The notes beneath the pieces were generated by a model. The model did not search any database and was not told the origin of the DNA. It worked only from the letters and a program-made list of their open reading frames with translations. A stretch of DNA of 64,000 bases from Druceiella hillmani (taxonomy: Eukaryota > Arthropoda > Insecta > Lepidoptera > Hepialidae): the NCBI GenBank assembly GCA_039881145.1, contig JAYKKI010000040.1, positions 3,914,501-3,978,500 of the forward strand. Reading direction: 5' to 3'. The translations under genes were made by a program, and so were the position numbers. Shown here piece by piece: positions 34,681 through 46,310 of the stretch; positions within the stretch are counted from its first letter, which is position 1, and every line of letters starts with the position of its first letter.

Positions 34681-34987
34681 TCGATCTATGTACCTTTATG
34701 CGCTGCTTGTTTTATTGTGCACGATCGAGTGGCGTTTTTTTGTCTCTAGTACTTGGTGGCCCAATTTCCTGATTACTGGATCGGAGGCTGATTGTAACGT
34801 TTAGTCCACAGTCAAATAGGGGATGTTCGATGACAAAATGTATCGATATCATATATCTGTTTGCTATTAGCATTTTCATATTAATTTGCAGGGGAATATA
34901 TATAGTATACGATTCGACGGTTAGCAGTTAGTTTCTTCAAAAGTAAGAGGACAATTATGAAAGCAGCTGCCACCAAACTGCGATCAA

Positions 34988-35083
34988 TTTTCGTGAAGTT
35001 TTCACGAAAATATTCGATTATATATCGATAATTTATTTTGAATCATAATTGCCTAATTATGATTCAATATAAATTATCGATAT
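34988..35083. repeat. Two adjacent inverted repeats
   Basis: A small hairpin ttttcgtgaa-gtt-ttcacgaaaa (34988-35010) is followed by a 29-bp inverted repeat (35022-35050 with 35055-35083, loop gcct) that has one mismatch and ends in atatcgata / tatcgatat. Confidence 0.92.
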
Positions 35084-35329
35084 CACCACTAAATTTTCCA
35101 TATGATTCGCACCGATGTTCGTGTGTTTTCTATTCGAAAACCGAATCGAAGCTCATAAAGGATTCATTTTTAATGGTTCTACTCTGATTTGAATTAAGTG
35201 GGAGGTATTGCAGCATTCACATTAAGATTTCTGAAGAGGCTTTTGTATGGCGAAGATTACACTTACTCAGAAATTTTAAGGAGATAGACAGATTAATTTT
35301 ATACAATGTAAAATATTTCTTTTTTTCAC

Positions 35330-35738
35330 AGATTGCAAGAGGTAAACAACTCAACAAAATAAAGGTGTGTTTATAGGGGAATGTTGTTTGTTTGTTACGA
35401 ACCATCGCTATAGTATAATGGTACAGGTTTTCGACTCGTGGGCGTACGATCAATCGAAAAGCTTTCAAATATGAATCGAACTAGCTCTACGAGGGTTCCG
35501 TACACATTTAAGCACTTATAAAAATTTAAGAGTCTAGTCTTTGTGTTAAACTATTTACAAGTATTAATTTTTCAGAACATAAATAAATTGGCTAATATAT
35601 CTTTCGCAGACGTTAAAATATGATGCATATTTTAAAAAATTATAAAATCTAGGACAAACTCCATAATTTTCCTACAACCCTTGCATAGGTTTCTAAAAAT
35701 ATAATAGTTAAGGAAATAATGGAAAGGAATATATAACT
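35330..35738 (+). repeat. Possible tRNA-derived SINE, copy 1
   Basis: Aligned with 37926-38338 over about 410 bases (cagattgcaagaggtaaaca ... gttaaggaaataatgg). Near the head, tagtataatgg (35411-35421) fits a pol III A box, and gatcaatcg about 40 bases on is close to a B box, so a tRNA-derived head is plausible. The tail (from 35547) also occurs alone at 9104. No coding sequence is conserved. Confidence 0.6.
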
Positions 35739-35879
35739 GAAGACTCTATGGACATACGTTCACAATTAGTCAAACCCGCTGTGAACATTTTCTATTTTTC
35801 TCCGAAGCGTCAGAACGGTTAGATGCATAAGAACTGGCCCATTAGTGACTATTAACGAGTCCGTTGCACTCTAAGTTTT

Positions 35880-36465
35880 TGGCTAGTGACAAAAGGAGAC
35901 GTATCTCAAAGATCGTCGTTGCTCATTGGCAGTCCAGGTGGTCTTTCCCTGATTCCAAGGGGAAAACGATCAGGTTGTTTTTCCCCGACGTGTCCGAGCA
36001 GTTAAGTAAAAACTGACTCGTTTCCGATTACTATACTTCGCAGTTTTTAAGGGGACATGGTGGATTTTATGGCAGTTTGCCCTCAGAGATAGCCCGGCGT
36101 GTTCCTGCAGTTTCGGAAAGCAGGGCATGAACTATGTTTATTTCACTGCAGTGAGCACGATGATGCGCTTAGAGCTTTGTTAGAGAGAATGCGTCTTAAC
36201 ATTAGAATAGACTCACGCGGAGCTTTAGAACGTGGGTCACCGAGACTTGGTTAGGAATGGACTGATCTTTAAGTGGTTCAGACCGTTCGCCAAACGCGTT
36301 CTTGAAAAAATGGAGACACTAAATGGCTCATTGCGTAGGGATAGTCTCTACCCCAGTTGGGTGGAAGCGCTCGATAGTAAATACGGTACAATATTAGGGG
36401 ACCTTCGAAGGCCCCTACTTTTGTATGAGGAAGTATGTTACGGGTCCCAGGAGGGGTTCTGAGGT
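35880..36465 (+). pseudogene. Jockey/R1-type LINE 3' end (RNase H/C-terminal region)
   Basis: Frame-shifted translation gives VAHWQSRW, KTIRLFFPDVSEQL, SQFLRGHGGFYG, a SPACSCS-like Cys motif and EHDDALRALLERM, the order found at the end of ORF2 in insect R1/jockey LINEs (WQ-W, FPDV, LTGHGGF, C-C, LL-R). Its 3' portion (36300-36465, with a palindrome around ggggaccttcgaaggcccc at 36397-36417) matches an inverted copy at 59630-59790. Several stops show a dead copy. Confidence 0.7.
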
Positions 36466-37036
36466 AAACCACGTGGTCATGTGTCATTCGTAACTAATTA
36501 TTAAAAACTAGTGACTAAAACCCTTTGACCGTGACTGATAAATATGACAGAAAATTTAAATTGGTAATGAATGATTAATTTAGTTTTATTCATAACGATT
36601 AATTATTACTCAAATTAAATTTACTTTTAGGCAATTTGAGAAAACGCGTTTACAGACATAAAAATATATTACAAAAATCATAAAAATATACGTTTTAATA
36701 TAAATAAAAATACGATTAATCAACTGTTTATTTATTGGTGGTAATAGATAAATACATAAATGGTGGTAACTGCAGCGTTATCAAAATATTTAAGAAAGTT
36801 ACCACTATCTTTTTATTTTTACCATTATCTTTTCATCATAAAGTTTAAATTATTTTTCACAATCACCGTTTCTTGAAACAATTCTTCGGATAATACATTG
36901 GACTTTCAACTTGGGAAATGAAAACTTTGTAAGAAAGAGATCCAATTGATGACACGGGTTATATTGATAGTACAAAGGATAATATTGTCTATATAATCTA
37001 TAATGTTAAAATATATATAAATACAAAATGTTGAAA
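36466..37036. other. AT-rich sequence, nothing recognised
   Basis: No open frame or repeat partner of note. A duplicated phrase ggtggtaa(t/c) occurs at 36735-36770. Confidence 0.4.
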
Positions 37037-37180
37037 TAAATCTATTTAGAACACATAGGTTATATTTAGAACACGTAGGTTATATTTAGAACACATTGGT
37101 TATATTTAGAACACATAGGTTATATTTAGAACACATAGGTTATATTTAGAACACATAGGTTATATTTAGAACATAAAGGA
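37037..37180. repeat. 20-bp tandem repeat, seven units
   Basis: Unit acacataggttatatttaga with single-base variants (acacgtagg, acacattgg). The last three units are identical. Confidence 0.95.
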
Positions 37181-37659
37181 CAGCGTCGACATGAAAGTAG
37201 CGCGGCTCGCGTTATTATTCTGTACTCACGTTACTTTCACTAAAAATTGTGTCACAACTTTATGATTGAAAAAAATAATCTTAATCATTAATTGAAAAAT
37301 TTAGTCGTGACTAAGACTATTTTTTTTAATCATATATAAACTTTCAATTGATTAGTCGATCGATTAAGAGATTTAGTCGATTACGGCCAACATTTGTTGT
37401 AACCAATATCGTATCACCTACGTCGCTACCGCATCAGACAAACTCATGCAAGACCATTTTGATCGATCTAATTATAACACATATAGCATGTCTGGTATAC
37501 ATGTTACAAATACCAATGAAAACCAGAAATACATATTTAAATCATATATTACCGCGACTAAACTCCTAGTAAAGTATAAACGCAATCTCTCCCAAAACGG
37601 GCGCATCACAAGCAATCCACAGTGCGTCCAAATGCGAATCTCCACTCCATTCGACTCAA

Positions 37660-37900
37660 TCTCGCCGCTCCAATTCAGCGTCGCGAAACTCGGCGACTCG
37701 GCGTTTTCGGCTCTTTTTGCCGCCCCCGACCGAGACAATAAAAGTTTTTCAAACGAGCCCGGCCGCGCGACCCGCCCGCCCCCCGCGATAAATCGCCCGC
37801 CCGCGCCGCCCGCCCGCGCGTCACCCTATCGGAAATTATCTCGCGGCCATGACTGCGAATTGCTCTTAAGACAAAGAGCACTCGGGGCGGTGTCGCTTTG
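37660..37900. promoter_or_regulatory. GC-rich, CpG-dense island 2
   Basis: Contains agcccggccgcgcgacccgc and the cgcccgcccgcgccgcccgc run, flanked by ordinary AT-rich sequence, and ends in gctcttaagacaaagagc, a small inverted repeat. Frames over it are open on both strands but lack any family resemblance. The SINE-like copy 2 begins within about 30 bases of its right edge. Confidence 0.4.
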
Positions 37901-37925
37901 GAAATGTCAAAACAATTTTATCACG

Positions 37926-38338
37926 AGATTGCAAGAGGTAAACAACTCAACAAAATAAAGGTGTGTTTATAGGGGATTGCTGTTTGTTTGTTACGAACCA
38001 TCGCTATAGTTAATGGCACAGGTTTTCGACTCGTGGGCGTACGATCAATCAAAAACCTTTCAAATATGAATAGAACTAGCTTCAAGAGGGTTCCGTACAC
38101 ATTTAAGCACTTATACAAATTTAAGTGTCTAGTCTTTCTGTTAAACTATTTACAAGTATTAATTTTTCACAACGTAAATAAATTGGTTAATATATCCTTC
38201 GCAGGCATTAAAATATGATTCACATTTTTAAAAAAATTTAAATCTAGGAAAAACTCCATAATTTTCCTACAACCCTAGCGTAGGTTTCTAAAAATAGTTA
38301 GTTTAATAGTTAAGGAAATAAGGGAGAGGAATATATAT
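37926..38338 (+). repeat. Possible tRNA-derived SINE, copy 2
   Basis: Same family as 35330-35738. The A-box-like segment here has lost one base (tagttaatgg). The order of shared blocks is identical: gagattgcaagaggtaaaca, tttgtttgttacgaaccatc, ttcgactcgtgggcgtacga, gagggttccgtacacattta, ttaaactatttacaagtatt. Confidence 0.7.
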
Positions 38339-38364
38339 TTTTGTATATTTTTCAGTACATAATT

Positions 38365-38640
38365 GAAGATACAAGACTTAAAATTGTAAAAAAATTATTT
38401 TGAAGCTCTTATTACTAGCTCTTTGAAATGAAACCGCACATTATATTGAACTTTCCCACCCTCCAAAATTCTCATGTAAATATTTTTGAGTGGTTTTTTT
38501 TCGGATTTATATGATTTATTACTTTGCCGAATTTGAAGTTTTTACATCAAGCGGTTTCCGAGAAATAAATGTATGACTGACAGACACGCTAATGATCTTG
38601 CAAGGATTCCGTTTTTCCTTTTGAGGTATGGAATCTTAAA
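38365..38640 (+). repeat. Interspersed LINE-like 3' tail
   Basis: aatatttttgagtggttttt ... tttttacatcaagcggtttc followed by gacagacacgctaatgatct resembles 30090-30300 and belongs to the class of moth repeats that end in a gacagac/ggttccg tail. Confidence 0.55.
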
Positions 38641-38930
38641 AACCTATTAGGTATACTCTACATGGGTCCCATCATGCTTTCCTTCTTTCTCCTGGCTATG
38701 GTCCCATATCTCATTTGGGGTCAGCCCTCCTCATACATTTTCGCCACAGCTGTCTATCGTGTGCTGCCAATGAGTTCAAATTCATAATTTTAAGATATTT
38801 ATCTATAGTGCTATTCCAGGTGGAAGCTGGTCGACCTCGGTAAGAAATGCGACTATGATAAACTGCCACGCGGACGAATACGTAAACTATCTTATAAAGG
38901 TCTCGCTTTTTCGGGTTCCGCATTCAAATG
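38641..38930 (-). pseudogene. LINE ORF2 C-terminal fragment
   Basis: Minus strand 38870-38711 reads SYRGRPASTWNSTIDKYLKI then LNSLAAHDRQLWRKCMRRAD and PK stop. The R-GRP-W...D ...DR-WR motif with a final RRADPK is a standard end of ORF2 in RTE/jockey-type moth LINEs. Sequence to 38641 would be its short 3' UTR. Confidence 0.75.
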
Positions 38931-39350
38931 GTAAAAAAAGGATCCTTATAATTTCGTCCTGTCCGTATGTCCGCGTGGGGTATCGTTAGATAGGTCTTAA
39001 AAAAAAGATATGGATATTAAAAAATAATTTATTTATTTAAGATACTAGTTGATGAAATATGCGCTTCTAAAGTCTTAAAAAGTGACCCCCACCATCTAAC
39101 TTTTTAACTACTGTGTGTAAAATTTTGAAAAAAATTAAGGTAGTGTAGAACTTGAAATAAACTTTCAACAAAAATTGATTTGAATAAGATATGTTGTGTA
39201 GTTTTTGAAATATAGAATATTTTCCGTATCGATCACGGTAACTGTTTTTTACAGTGTTTTTGAGAAACACAGACTTGAAACTTTAATATTATTTGGTGCT
39301 ACGGAACCGTTCGTGCGTGAGTCCGACGCGAATTTGGCCGTTTTTTTATT
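38931..39350 (+). repeat. Interspersed repeat with Lepidoptera-type tail
   Basis: aagtgacccccaccatctaa at 39079 and gctacggaaccgttcgtgcg + tgagtccgacgcg at 39298-39330 are phrases I know from a very abundant moth repeat; this supports the host assignment. No coding frame. Confidence 0.6.
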
Positions 39351-39720
39351 TTAATTACACTTTTCGATTTTAAAAATTACATTATCAAAATTAATTATAT
39401 GTATGATGGTACTTACAAGTGTAAAGAATTAAGTACCACACTTTTCAATTCATAAAACAGAATACGTTTACTATTCTTTATTTTTAAGAAAATTAAGAAC
39501 ATATATGCAAGACAAATACCAAATGCAAATGAGAAATTATTTACATAAAAATATTATTTTATAAATATTATTATTTATTTTATAAACATTATTTATACTT
39601 ATCATTATATATTATATATAATATATAAACATTATATAACATTTTTATTACCCTATTAACTCTTAGCACTCATTACCTATTAGCTCTTATAGACTTTATG
39701 CTCTCAAGATACATAAGCAG
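39351..39720. other. AT-rich sequence, nothing recognised
   Basis: No coding frame or inverted repeat of note; a TA-rich stretch at 39600-39640. Confidence 0.4.
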
Positions 39721-40345
39721 TAAATTTAGTAAACACGTTGTGCCATCTATTGGCGTGTTGCATTAATCAATTTTGTATAAAACCACAGGCATATATAAAG
39801 CGCTCGGTGGATTTTTTTATTGAATAAAACCACCGAGCGCTTTATATATGCCTGTACCAACTTTCATGAAAATCTCTCTGGTTGTTTTGATATGGTTTAG
39901 TGAAAAACATTAATTTAGTATACACGTTGTGCCATCTATTGACGTGTTGTATTAATCAATTTTTTATTAAATAAAACCACCGGGCTAGTTGTTTTGACAA
40001 TATTAATCGAATATAATTCGAAAAATATTAATTTATTATATACGTTGCGCCATCTATTGACATTTTGTATTAATATTTTTTTTATCGAATGAAACCACCG
40101 AACTCGTTAAATATACCCATACCAATTTTAATGAAAATCTTTGGAGTTATTTTGACGTGATTTAGTGTCAAATATTGAAATACACGTTTCCTAATAATAA
40201 TATTCCAAACACAGATTTCGTAATATTAATACATCAACTATATATGCACACACATTAATTTAGTAGCGACTGGTTGCTTGTTTGCAGAGTTAAATAACAA
40301 AGAAACAAACAAAAACACTTTCACATTTATAATATTAGTTAGAAT
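39721..40345. repeat. Tandemly arranged repeat with embedded perfect inverted repeat
   Basis: The landmark gttg(t/c)gccatctattg recurs at about 39737, 39925 and 40045, each followed by a (t)nattgaataaaaccacc segment. In the first unit, 39785-39810 and 39830-39855 are perfect 26-bp inverted complements (acaggcatatataaagcgct + cggtgg) around a 19-base loop. The end (40305-40345, acactttcacatttataata) resembles the tail of common moth RTE/SINE repeats. Confidence 0.75.
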
Positions 40346-41721
40346 AACTGATGCAAAAATATGCTGTATTCCTGACTTTCTGTTAGGAAACTAGTGCTAT
40401 AGTTTGCATACGAGTGCACATCATGTAGGAAAAATATTAATTCAATTAATGACATTTCAACCGTTTATTTTGAGCAAAACTTGCATATACCTTGTTCAAT
40501 ATTATCAAAAGGAAAATTCGAGTAGGCTTCAGAAAATCTAATGTAAGAGTTCTGTACTGCGACAATATTGATCGCACGGTGTCAACAAACCAAGCACGTG
40601 GAGAGTGAACTAAATCCAAGGGGCACTTCGGATAACGGGCCAATAACGCAGACTGTCTTTTTTTACTGGAAGCCGTGGTGGCTTCTAAAAATATTAACAA
40701 TTACTCAATTACAGTCCATACGATGTTGTAATTTGTGTATTCAAATTAAGAACAAAGAAAAATCATTTTTATTTCGCATTTGCTAAAATTAGCATCGAAC
40801 TTTAAAATGAGGGAGAAACTCGTAGGTATAGGAAAATCTTTAATATTAATATTACCTATGACGAAATAAATATGTCAAAATATCCGCCTTTGCGTAACAC
40901 ACGAACGTGTCATCTACTTTTCGATTCAAAGAGGTAAACAGGTCTAGATCGAACTTCCCTGTTTTTTCAATTGGTAAATTGTAAAATTGGAAATTTTAGA
41001 AAAATTTCAAAAATAAAAATTGGCTCTTTGACTTATGTTGTAAAACTGTTTTAAATTATTATGTATTGCATTATAAGCACACTACGTTTATATTACCGGG
41101 ATGTATGCCGTATTTTCATATAAACTCGCTTTTAAAGTTTAAATTATTCGTAAATTCGCGCCAAAAACACAGTTTCCTGTTACGTGACGTCACACGGCTG
41201 TAAACATAACAGTCTTGCACGCTGAAGGGACCTATTATTTATTTTCATATTAAAATATGATCATTATTAAATTTGATATGACATGAAAGAATCCACATTA
41301 AACACGACGTATTTAAAAAAAATCTGCAGCTGGCGATTATTTATTACAAAGAAATCAAAATTTCATACCCTACGATTTCCTTTGAGAGGGAATAAGTTTC
41401 AATCTTTGTTTTCAGTTAATACCCTTTTTCTTTTATCATTAACCATTTATTACACAATTAAAAGCAACATTTCTTATAAATTATCAAGTATTTGTAATAA
41501 TATATAGGTAACTTTAATTATCAAACTTTAATGTTTTTAACCTGTCAATTTCAGCAAATACATTTTGTTTATATCGTTCCAACAACTTTCAGGAAATAAT
41601 AAAGTCTATTTGCCTATGATTTATATTTCGAATAATATTATAGTGCTGATATATGCATTAGTGAGTGAATATGTGTTTTTGCGTGCGCTTGTGTGGTGTG
41701 TTATGTCAGTTTTGTTTATAG

Positions 41722-41728
<7 letters not shown>
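40346..41728. other. AT-rich sequence with unassigned open segment
   Basis: A minus-strand open stretch at 40700-40446 (LLARYPKCPLDLVHS, then AWFVDTVRSILSQYR) has protein-like composition but no family I recognise and no homologue in the window. The remainder shows nothing. Confidence 0.3.
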
Positions 41729-41776
<48 letters not shown>

Positions 41777-41791
41777 ATGTGTGTGTGTGTG
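41729..41791. repeat. (TA)n(GT)n microsatellite
   Basis: About 16 TA then about 14 GT dinucleotides, directly abutting the next element. Confidence 0.95.
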
Positions 41792-42172
41792 TATACACGG
41801 TGTCCGGGAAAAGTGTCGCAAAAAAGACGCTATTCGTTGACTATAAAGGAATAAATTGTCGTTGAAATAAAACGTAAAGCACGCCGTTTTTCTAATCGAG
41901 TCCAAACGAATATTACACAAAACTCTTTTTAGTACACCCGATACTTGCTTGTAGCGCGGTGCTTACCCGGGCAGCTAGATGTCTTCGTTGTTTTTTGCTG
42001 GTTATTCCCCTGAACGGCACTGAATAATGTGCGCGAGTATCGTGCGTATGAAAAAGATGACCAATAATTATGAAAAAATTTTTTCAATTTTATTTTAACG
42101 ACAATCAACCATTTTTCAGTCAACAAATAATGTCTTTCTTTGTCCGGCACTTCTTCCCGGACCCCGTGTATA
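41792..42172. mobile_element. Non-autonomous DNA transposon with inverted ends
   Basis: The left end tatacacggtgtccgggaa and the inverted right end (right strand: ttcccggaccccgtgtata) are complementary, and the similarity continues inward (gacgctattcgttgact against the inverse of agtcaacaaataatgtc). Length 381 bases without a transposase. Flanking TA is compatible with a TA target, though the microsatellite on the left makes that untestable by eye. Confidence 0.75.
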
Positions 42173-43575
42173 TATGTCATTTTATAGTAGCTTAATTTTT
42201 TAGATATATTCTAAATTCATATTTTATTTTTTCATTTTATAATTTTATTATTAATTTAATTAATTAATAAAAAATTAATATTAATTATATTTATTGTTGA
42301 TTATTTAAATTTAATTGTATTTTATATTTTTTTTAAAACCATCCTTTTTATTCATCCATCCTTTTAATTTTAAATATTATCATTGACAATTAATAACATA
42401 GAAATAAGTTAACAAAATATAATCGTGATATTGATGATCTGGCTCAACTTTTTTGGGGTCCTTTAGGTTAGGCCTTTTTGCTTATTCGTTTCAAATATTT
42501 AAAATATCTTATTCATTTTTTTTAGAAAATACACTGCACGGAAATCATTTTTTAAATATTTTTTAACACGCTAGTTATGACTAAAAATTATTTTAGTTAA
42601 ATATATTTTTGTAACGTTTTTTTTCTGTAGTATACAGTGCGTAATTAATTCTTATTATAAAAATTAATTACAATAATTATGTTACTGGAAATTTTATAGT
42701 AAATGCAAAGGAAGATAGTTATAAAAAGGGTCATAGTGTAAAAAAGAACCATAAATTAAAGATTTAAAGACAGTGAAACATATTAAGTTGGTATGATTGA
42801 TACTTTTTTTGTTTGACGTTTGAAATTTTATTTTTTAACGTAATTTAAATGTTTACTTCTAACTTATTTAATTTCATTCATTTACGTTTATTCCTTTGTG
42901 TGTGTTAAGTGTATAATGTCTAATGATAAATTCATTGTGAATTTAGTAAAAAACAGGCTAGGAATATATAAATTTGAAAATATATCTTGTCAGTATTATT
43001 TTGACAAAAATGAAATTTTATAAACATTTTCTAAATACTTTTAGGGATTTCTGTAAACCAATAGTTTACAAAAGATATTTGTATTGCTGTTTTTACAATC
43101 GGGATTATTTTGGAAACATAGTCCGATCACTATTGCGTCTATTTTAGCCAGGTTTCTGCTGTCCGCTTTCACAAAAGTGCTATCCATGGTAGAGTGAAAT
43201 ACAGATATACAAGGAGGAAATTGTAAAATATTTCAAGTGAACCACAACCATAACTAGAAAATATTATTATTAACAGTTTTCGAAATCGTTAGGCGGAAAG
43301 ATAATAAACAAACAATGACACTTTTACGAGCATGTTACGTCATCGTGTCACGTGACAAACTTTCAAAAAATATTTATTTATTCAGGGATTTTAGGTTAAA
43401 TTAATTATTATTTTTAAGTCTCATTACTGCATAATGCTTTTTAAACTCATAATACATACAGACGTTAATAATTAGAACTTAATTTTTAACATAGGCAAAT
43501 AGCCTATTAACCATATCTTTAAAAAAATCCACTTCTGGCATCAACTGATAATGCCGATAGCTATTAAAAGTCGAA
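42173..43575. other. Very AT-rich sequence, nothing recognised
   Basis: No coding frame over 60 codons. A perfect-looking run aatttaattaattaataaaa sits near 42250. 43100-43330 is somewhat less AT-rich but unassigned. Confidence 0.4.
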
Positions 43576-43635
43576 ATGTCAAGTTGACAGCTCACTGTCG
43601 GGCAACTATAGACAATTCTAGAATTTTTCAAAACG
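43576..43635 (+). repeat. Short dispersed repeat, copy 1
   Basis: atgtcaagttgacagctcac + tgtcgggcaact ... caattctagaatttt; matches 46508-46565 on the same strand with few differences. The first part is itself a palindrome (tgtcaagttgaca). Confidence 0.8.
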
Positions 43636-44619
43636 ATTTTCAAGAGGTTATTAAATAATCTTCAACCTACCGAAAGCTATATAATTAAAGATAAAGATAA
43701 TTTCAACTGCCAAATAATCTTCAACTCCTTGATTTAATTCAGCCAATTTCGTTAGCATTTTAATTTTCTATCTATAATTTGTATAATATGTCAAACACAC
43801 TGAGTCGTGTGAAACTTTATTCATAAACTTTATTCATAGAAACCTAAGAATAGATTTAGGCCAAACGCAAATATACTTGCAATTGTTACTACAACTAAAC
43901 TATCTTGTCGAATCGTGGGTGTCTAAAACGAAACTAAACTGCGTTGTCGATATTAGCGTGCATATTATCGACCAATTATTGTGGAGATTTCATGAATCAG
44001 TTGCCGTAGATACAATTAAATGATCACGAAAATGATCGATAGGGTTTGTTGAGTCACTATCCCGCAGATAATATGTGTACACCCAAACGATTTTTACGTA
44101 CAATTATACAATTAATCGATTGAAAATCATATGTACTCGTATGCGCTTAGCCTCCTATTTCTCTGCGCAATTATGAAAACTAAGTGTTGTTGCCCAGTTG
44201 CATCCTCAGGACAGAAACTTAACCGCTGCATGTAATAATTTTATTGAAAATGTATTTACTGAAAATGTATTTATTTTTGCTACGAATAGATAAATATATT
44301 CATCGCAGCAATAAACATAATACGAAATATTCATTGACGTAAACTTAAATGTCCATGTAAGATGAATTATGTAGGATAAATCCATGTAGGATGAATATAA
44401 GAATGTATAGGGATGAATATAAGCCAGGTAACATATCTCTATTAATACTTTCAATCTGAAATCTGTCTTTGATAGTTTTTTTGTTACCTAATAACTTTGT
44501 AACTGAGCAACGAATCGCTATGCAATTTTAGCACACATATAGTTTATGAAGCAGAGTAATATTACAATTGCAGCTAGATAGAGCAATAATTTGATAGCTG
44601 GCAGCAATTGCACGAGAAA
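43636..44619. other. Unassigned AT-rich sequence
   Basis: Short direct repeats only (44245-44270 actgaaaatgtattta twice; 44335-44415 atgtaggatgaat-type phrases). No gene seen. Confidence 0.35.
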
Positions 44620-44706
44620 AGTCGAAGATCGCTTTTCATGGACGCACATTGGGACAGATCTATGTCCAGCAATGGGCTAATTTGGGCTCTTGGCGATGAT
44701 GATACA
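44620..44706 (+). repeat. RTE-type LINE 3' end fragment
   Basis: gggacagatctatgtccagc followed by aatgggct ... gatgatgatac is the standard 3' terminus of an abundant class of moth LINEs (…GGACAGACCTATGTCCAGCAGTGG…GATGATGATG). Only the last coding residues and tail are present. Confidence 0.65.
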
Positions 44707-44974
44707 TTTTCATATATGATCTATAATCTACGATATTTTCGACATTTGGGTTAAAGATTTTGACATTTTATTGCTGGTTGCACCATTTATGTTAATAAAA
44801 TTTTTGTTTAAGCTGACTTTCAAATTTTATGTTTTTTTTCATATTTTGATGAAAAATATAATTCATAAGAAGAGAAATAATAAAAAAATTATTTCCGTTT
44901 CCTGTCTTATCACAGATGATACAAAATAATAATAGTATTGCTACTTTAGGAAAAAATAAAAGTGTTCAAGGTTA

Positions 44975-45165
44975 AGAAGGGACCGATTAAGTCGTATAAA
45001 AAGTCGTATAGCAAACCTGAAAGGACCGATTAAATGTTGTGTAGAAAAGTTGTATAGGAAACCTCAAAGGACCGATTAAAAGCCGTATAGTAAACCTGAA
45101 AGGACCGATTAAAAGTCGTATAGTAAACCTGAAAGGACCGAATAAAAGTTGTATAGAAAATACTA
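44975..45165. repeat. 33-bp tandem repeat, five to six units
   Basis: Unit ggaccgattaaaagtcgtat + agtaaacctgaaa with diverged outer units (atgttgtgtagaaaagttgtatag). The open minus-strand frame over it is an artefact. Confidence 0.9.
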
Positions 45166-45444
45166 AACTAGGGCGAAAAAAAATCATAAATACAAAAAAT
45201 GCTCATTTCTTTATCATTTCAATAATATTTGTGGCATGCCTGAAACCCTGCTGAAAATATTTGTAGAAATATTATTTCTTACTAAAATGTCATTTCATGC
45301 AATAGCTTCTTTGTGAAAAATGTTCATAAATGCATCAAAAACATTCTCCTTAGACATCAGGATTGCCATATGACGGATAACAATTATCTCAACTGATCTA
45401 AAAAATTAATCTAAAAAATTATTTAGTTCTTCACAATACCCATT

Positions 45445-46310
45445 ACTGACTGCCGTGAAAACACTATATATGATATGATGAGATATATGACTGCCGTGAA
45501 AATAGTATATGTGTATAATGAGATATATGACTGCCGTGTAAATACTATATGTGAATAATGAGATATATGACTGCCGTGAAAATACTATATGTGTATAATG
45601 AGATATATGACTGCCGTGAAAATACTATATGTGTATAATGAGATATATGACTGCCGTGAAAATACTATATGTGTATAATGAGATATATGACCGCCGTGAA
45701 AATACTATATGTGTATAATGAGATATATGACTGCCGTGAAAATACTATATGTGTATAATGAGATATATGACTGCCGTGAAAATACTATATGTGTATAATG
45801 AGATATATGACTGCCGTGAAAATACTATATGTGTATAATGAGATATATGACTGCCGTGAAAATACTATATGTGTATAATGAGATATATGACTGCCGTGAA
45901 AATACTATATGTGTATAATGAGATATATGACTGCCGTGAAAATACTATATGTGTATAATGAGATATATGACTGCCGTGTAAATACTATATGTGTATAATG
46001 AGATATATGACTGCCGTGAAAATACTATATGTGTATAATGAGATATATGACTGCCGTGAAAATACTATATGTGTGTAATGAGATATATGACTGCCGTGAA
46101 AATACTATGTGTGTATAATGAGATATATGACTACCGTGAAAATACTATAGTGTATAATGAGATATATGACTGCCGTGAAAATACTATATGTGTATAATGA
46201 GATATATGACTGCCGTGAAAATACTATATGTGTATGATGAGATATATGACTGCCGTGAAAATACTATATGTGTTTGATGAGATGTATGATTACCGTGAAA
46301 ATACTTTAAT
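45445..46310. repeat. 40-bp minisatellite, about 21 units
   Basis: Unit agatatatgactgccgtgaa + aatactatatgtgtataatg, highly homogeneous in the centre (most units identical) with variants at both edges (gtgaataatg on the left; gtttgatgagatgtatgatt on the right). The edge-diverged, centre-uniform pattern fits expansion by unequal exchange. Confidence 0.97.

Noticed and set aside
34348..34749. 133-codon open frame in GC island 1 (and two on the other strand)
   Set aside because: GC-rich DNA lacks stops in every frame. The peptide is low-complexity and unlike any family.
35400..35470. Functional tRNA gene
   Set aside because: A-box-like and near-B-box sequences are present but no cloverleaf with a paired acceptor stem can be drawn, and the sequence is part of a repeated 410-bp unit.
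37037..37180. CRISPR-like array of 20-bp repeats
   Set aside because: Units abut without spacers and the DNA is from an animal nucleus. The same holds for the arrays at 5211, 33253, 44975 and 45445.
37446..37958. 170-codon plus-strand frame across GC island 2
   Set aside because: Open through the GC block and into a SINE-like repeat; no family resemblance, overlapping equally open frames on the other strand.
40446..40700. Possible N-terminal DRC7 exon on the minus strand
   Set aside because: The peptide (LLARYPKCPLDLVHS ...) does not match the conserved DRC7 N terminus and lacks matching splice phases.
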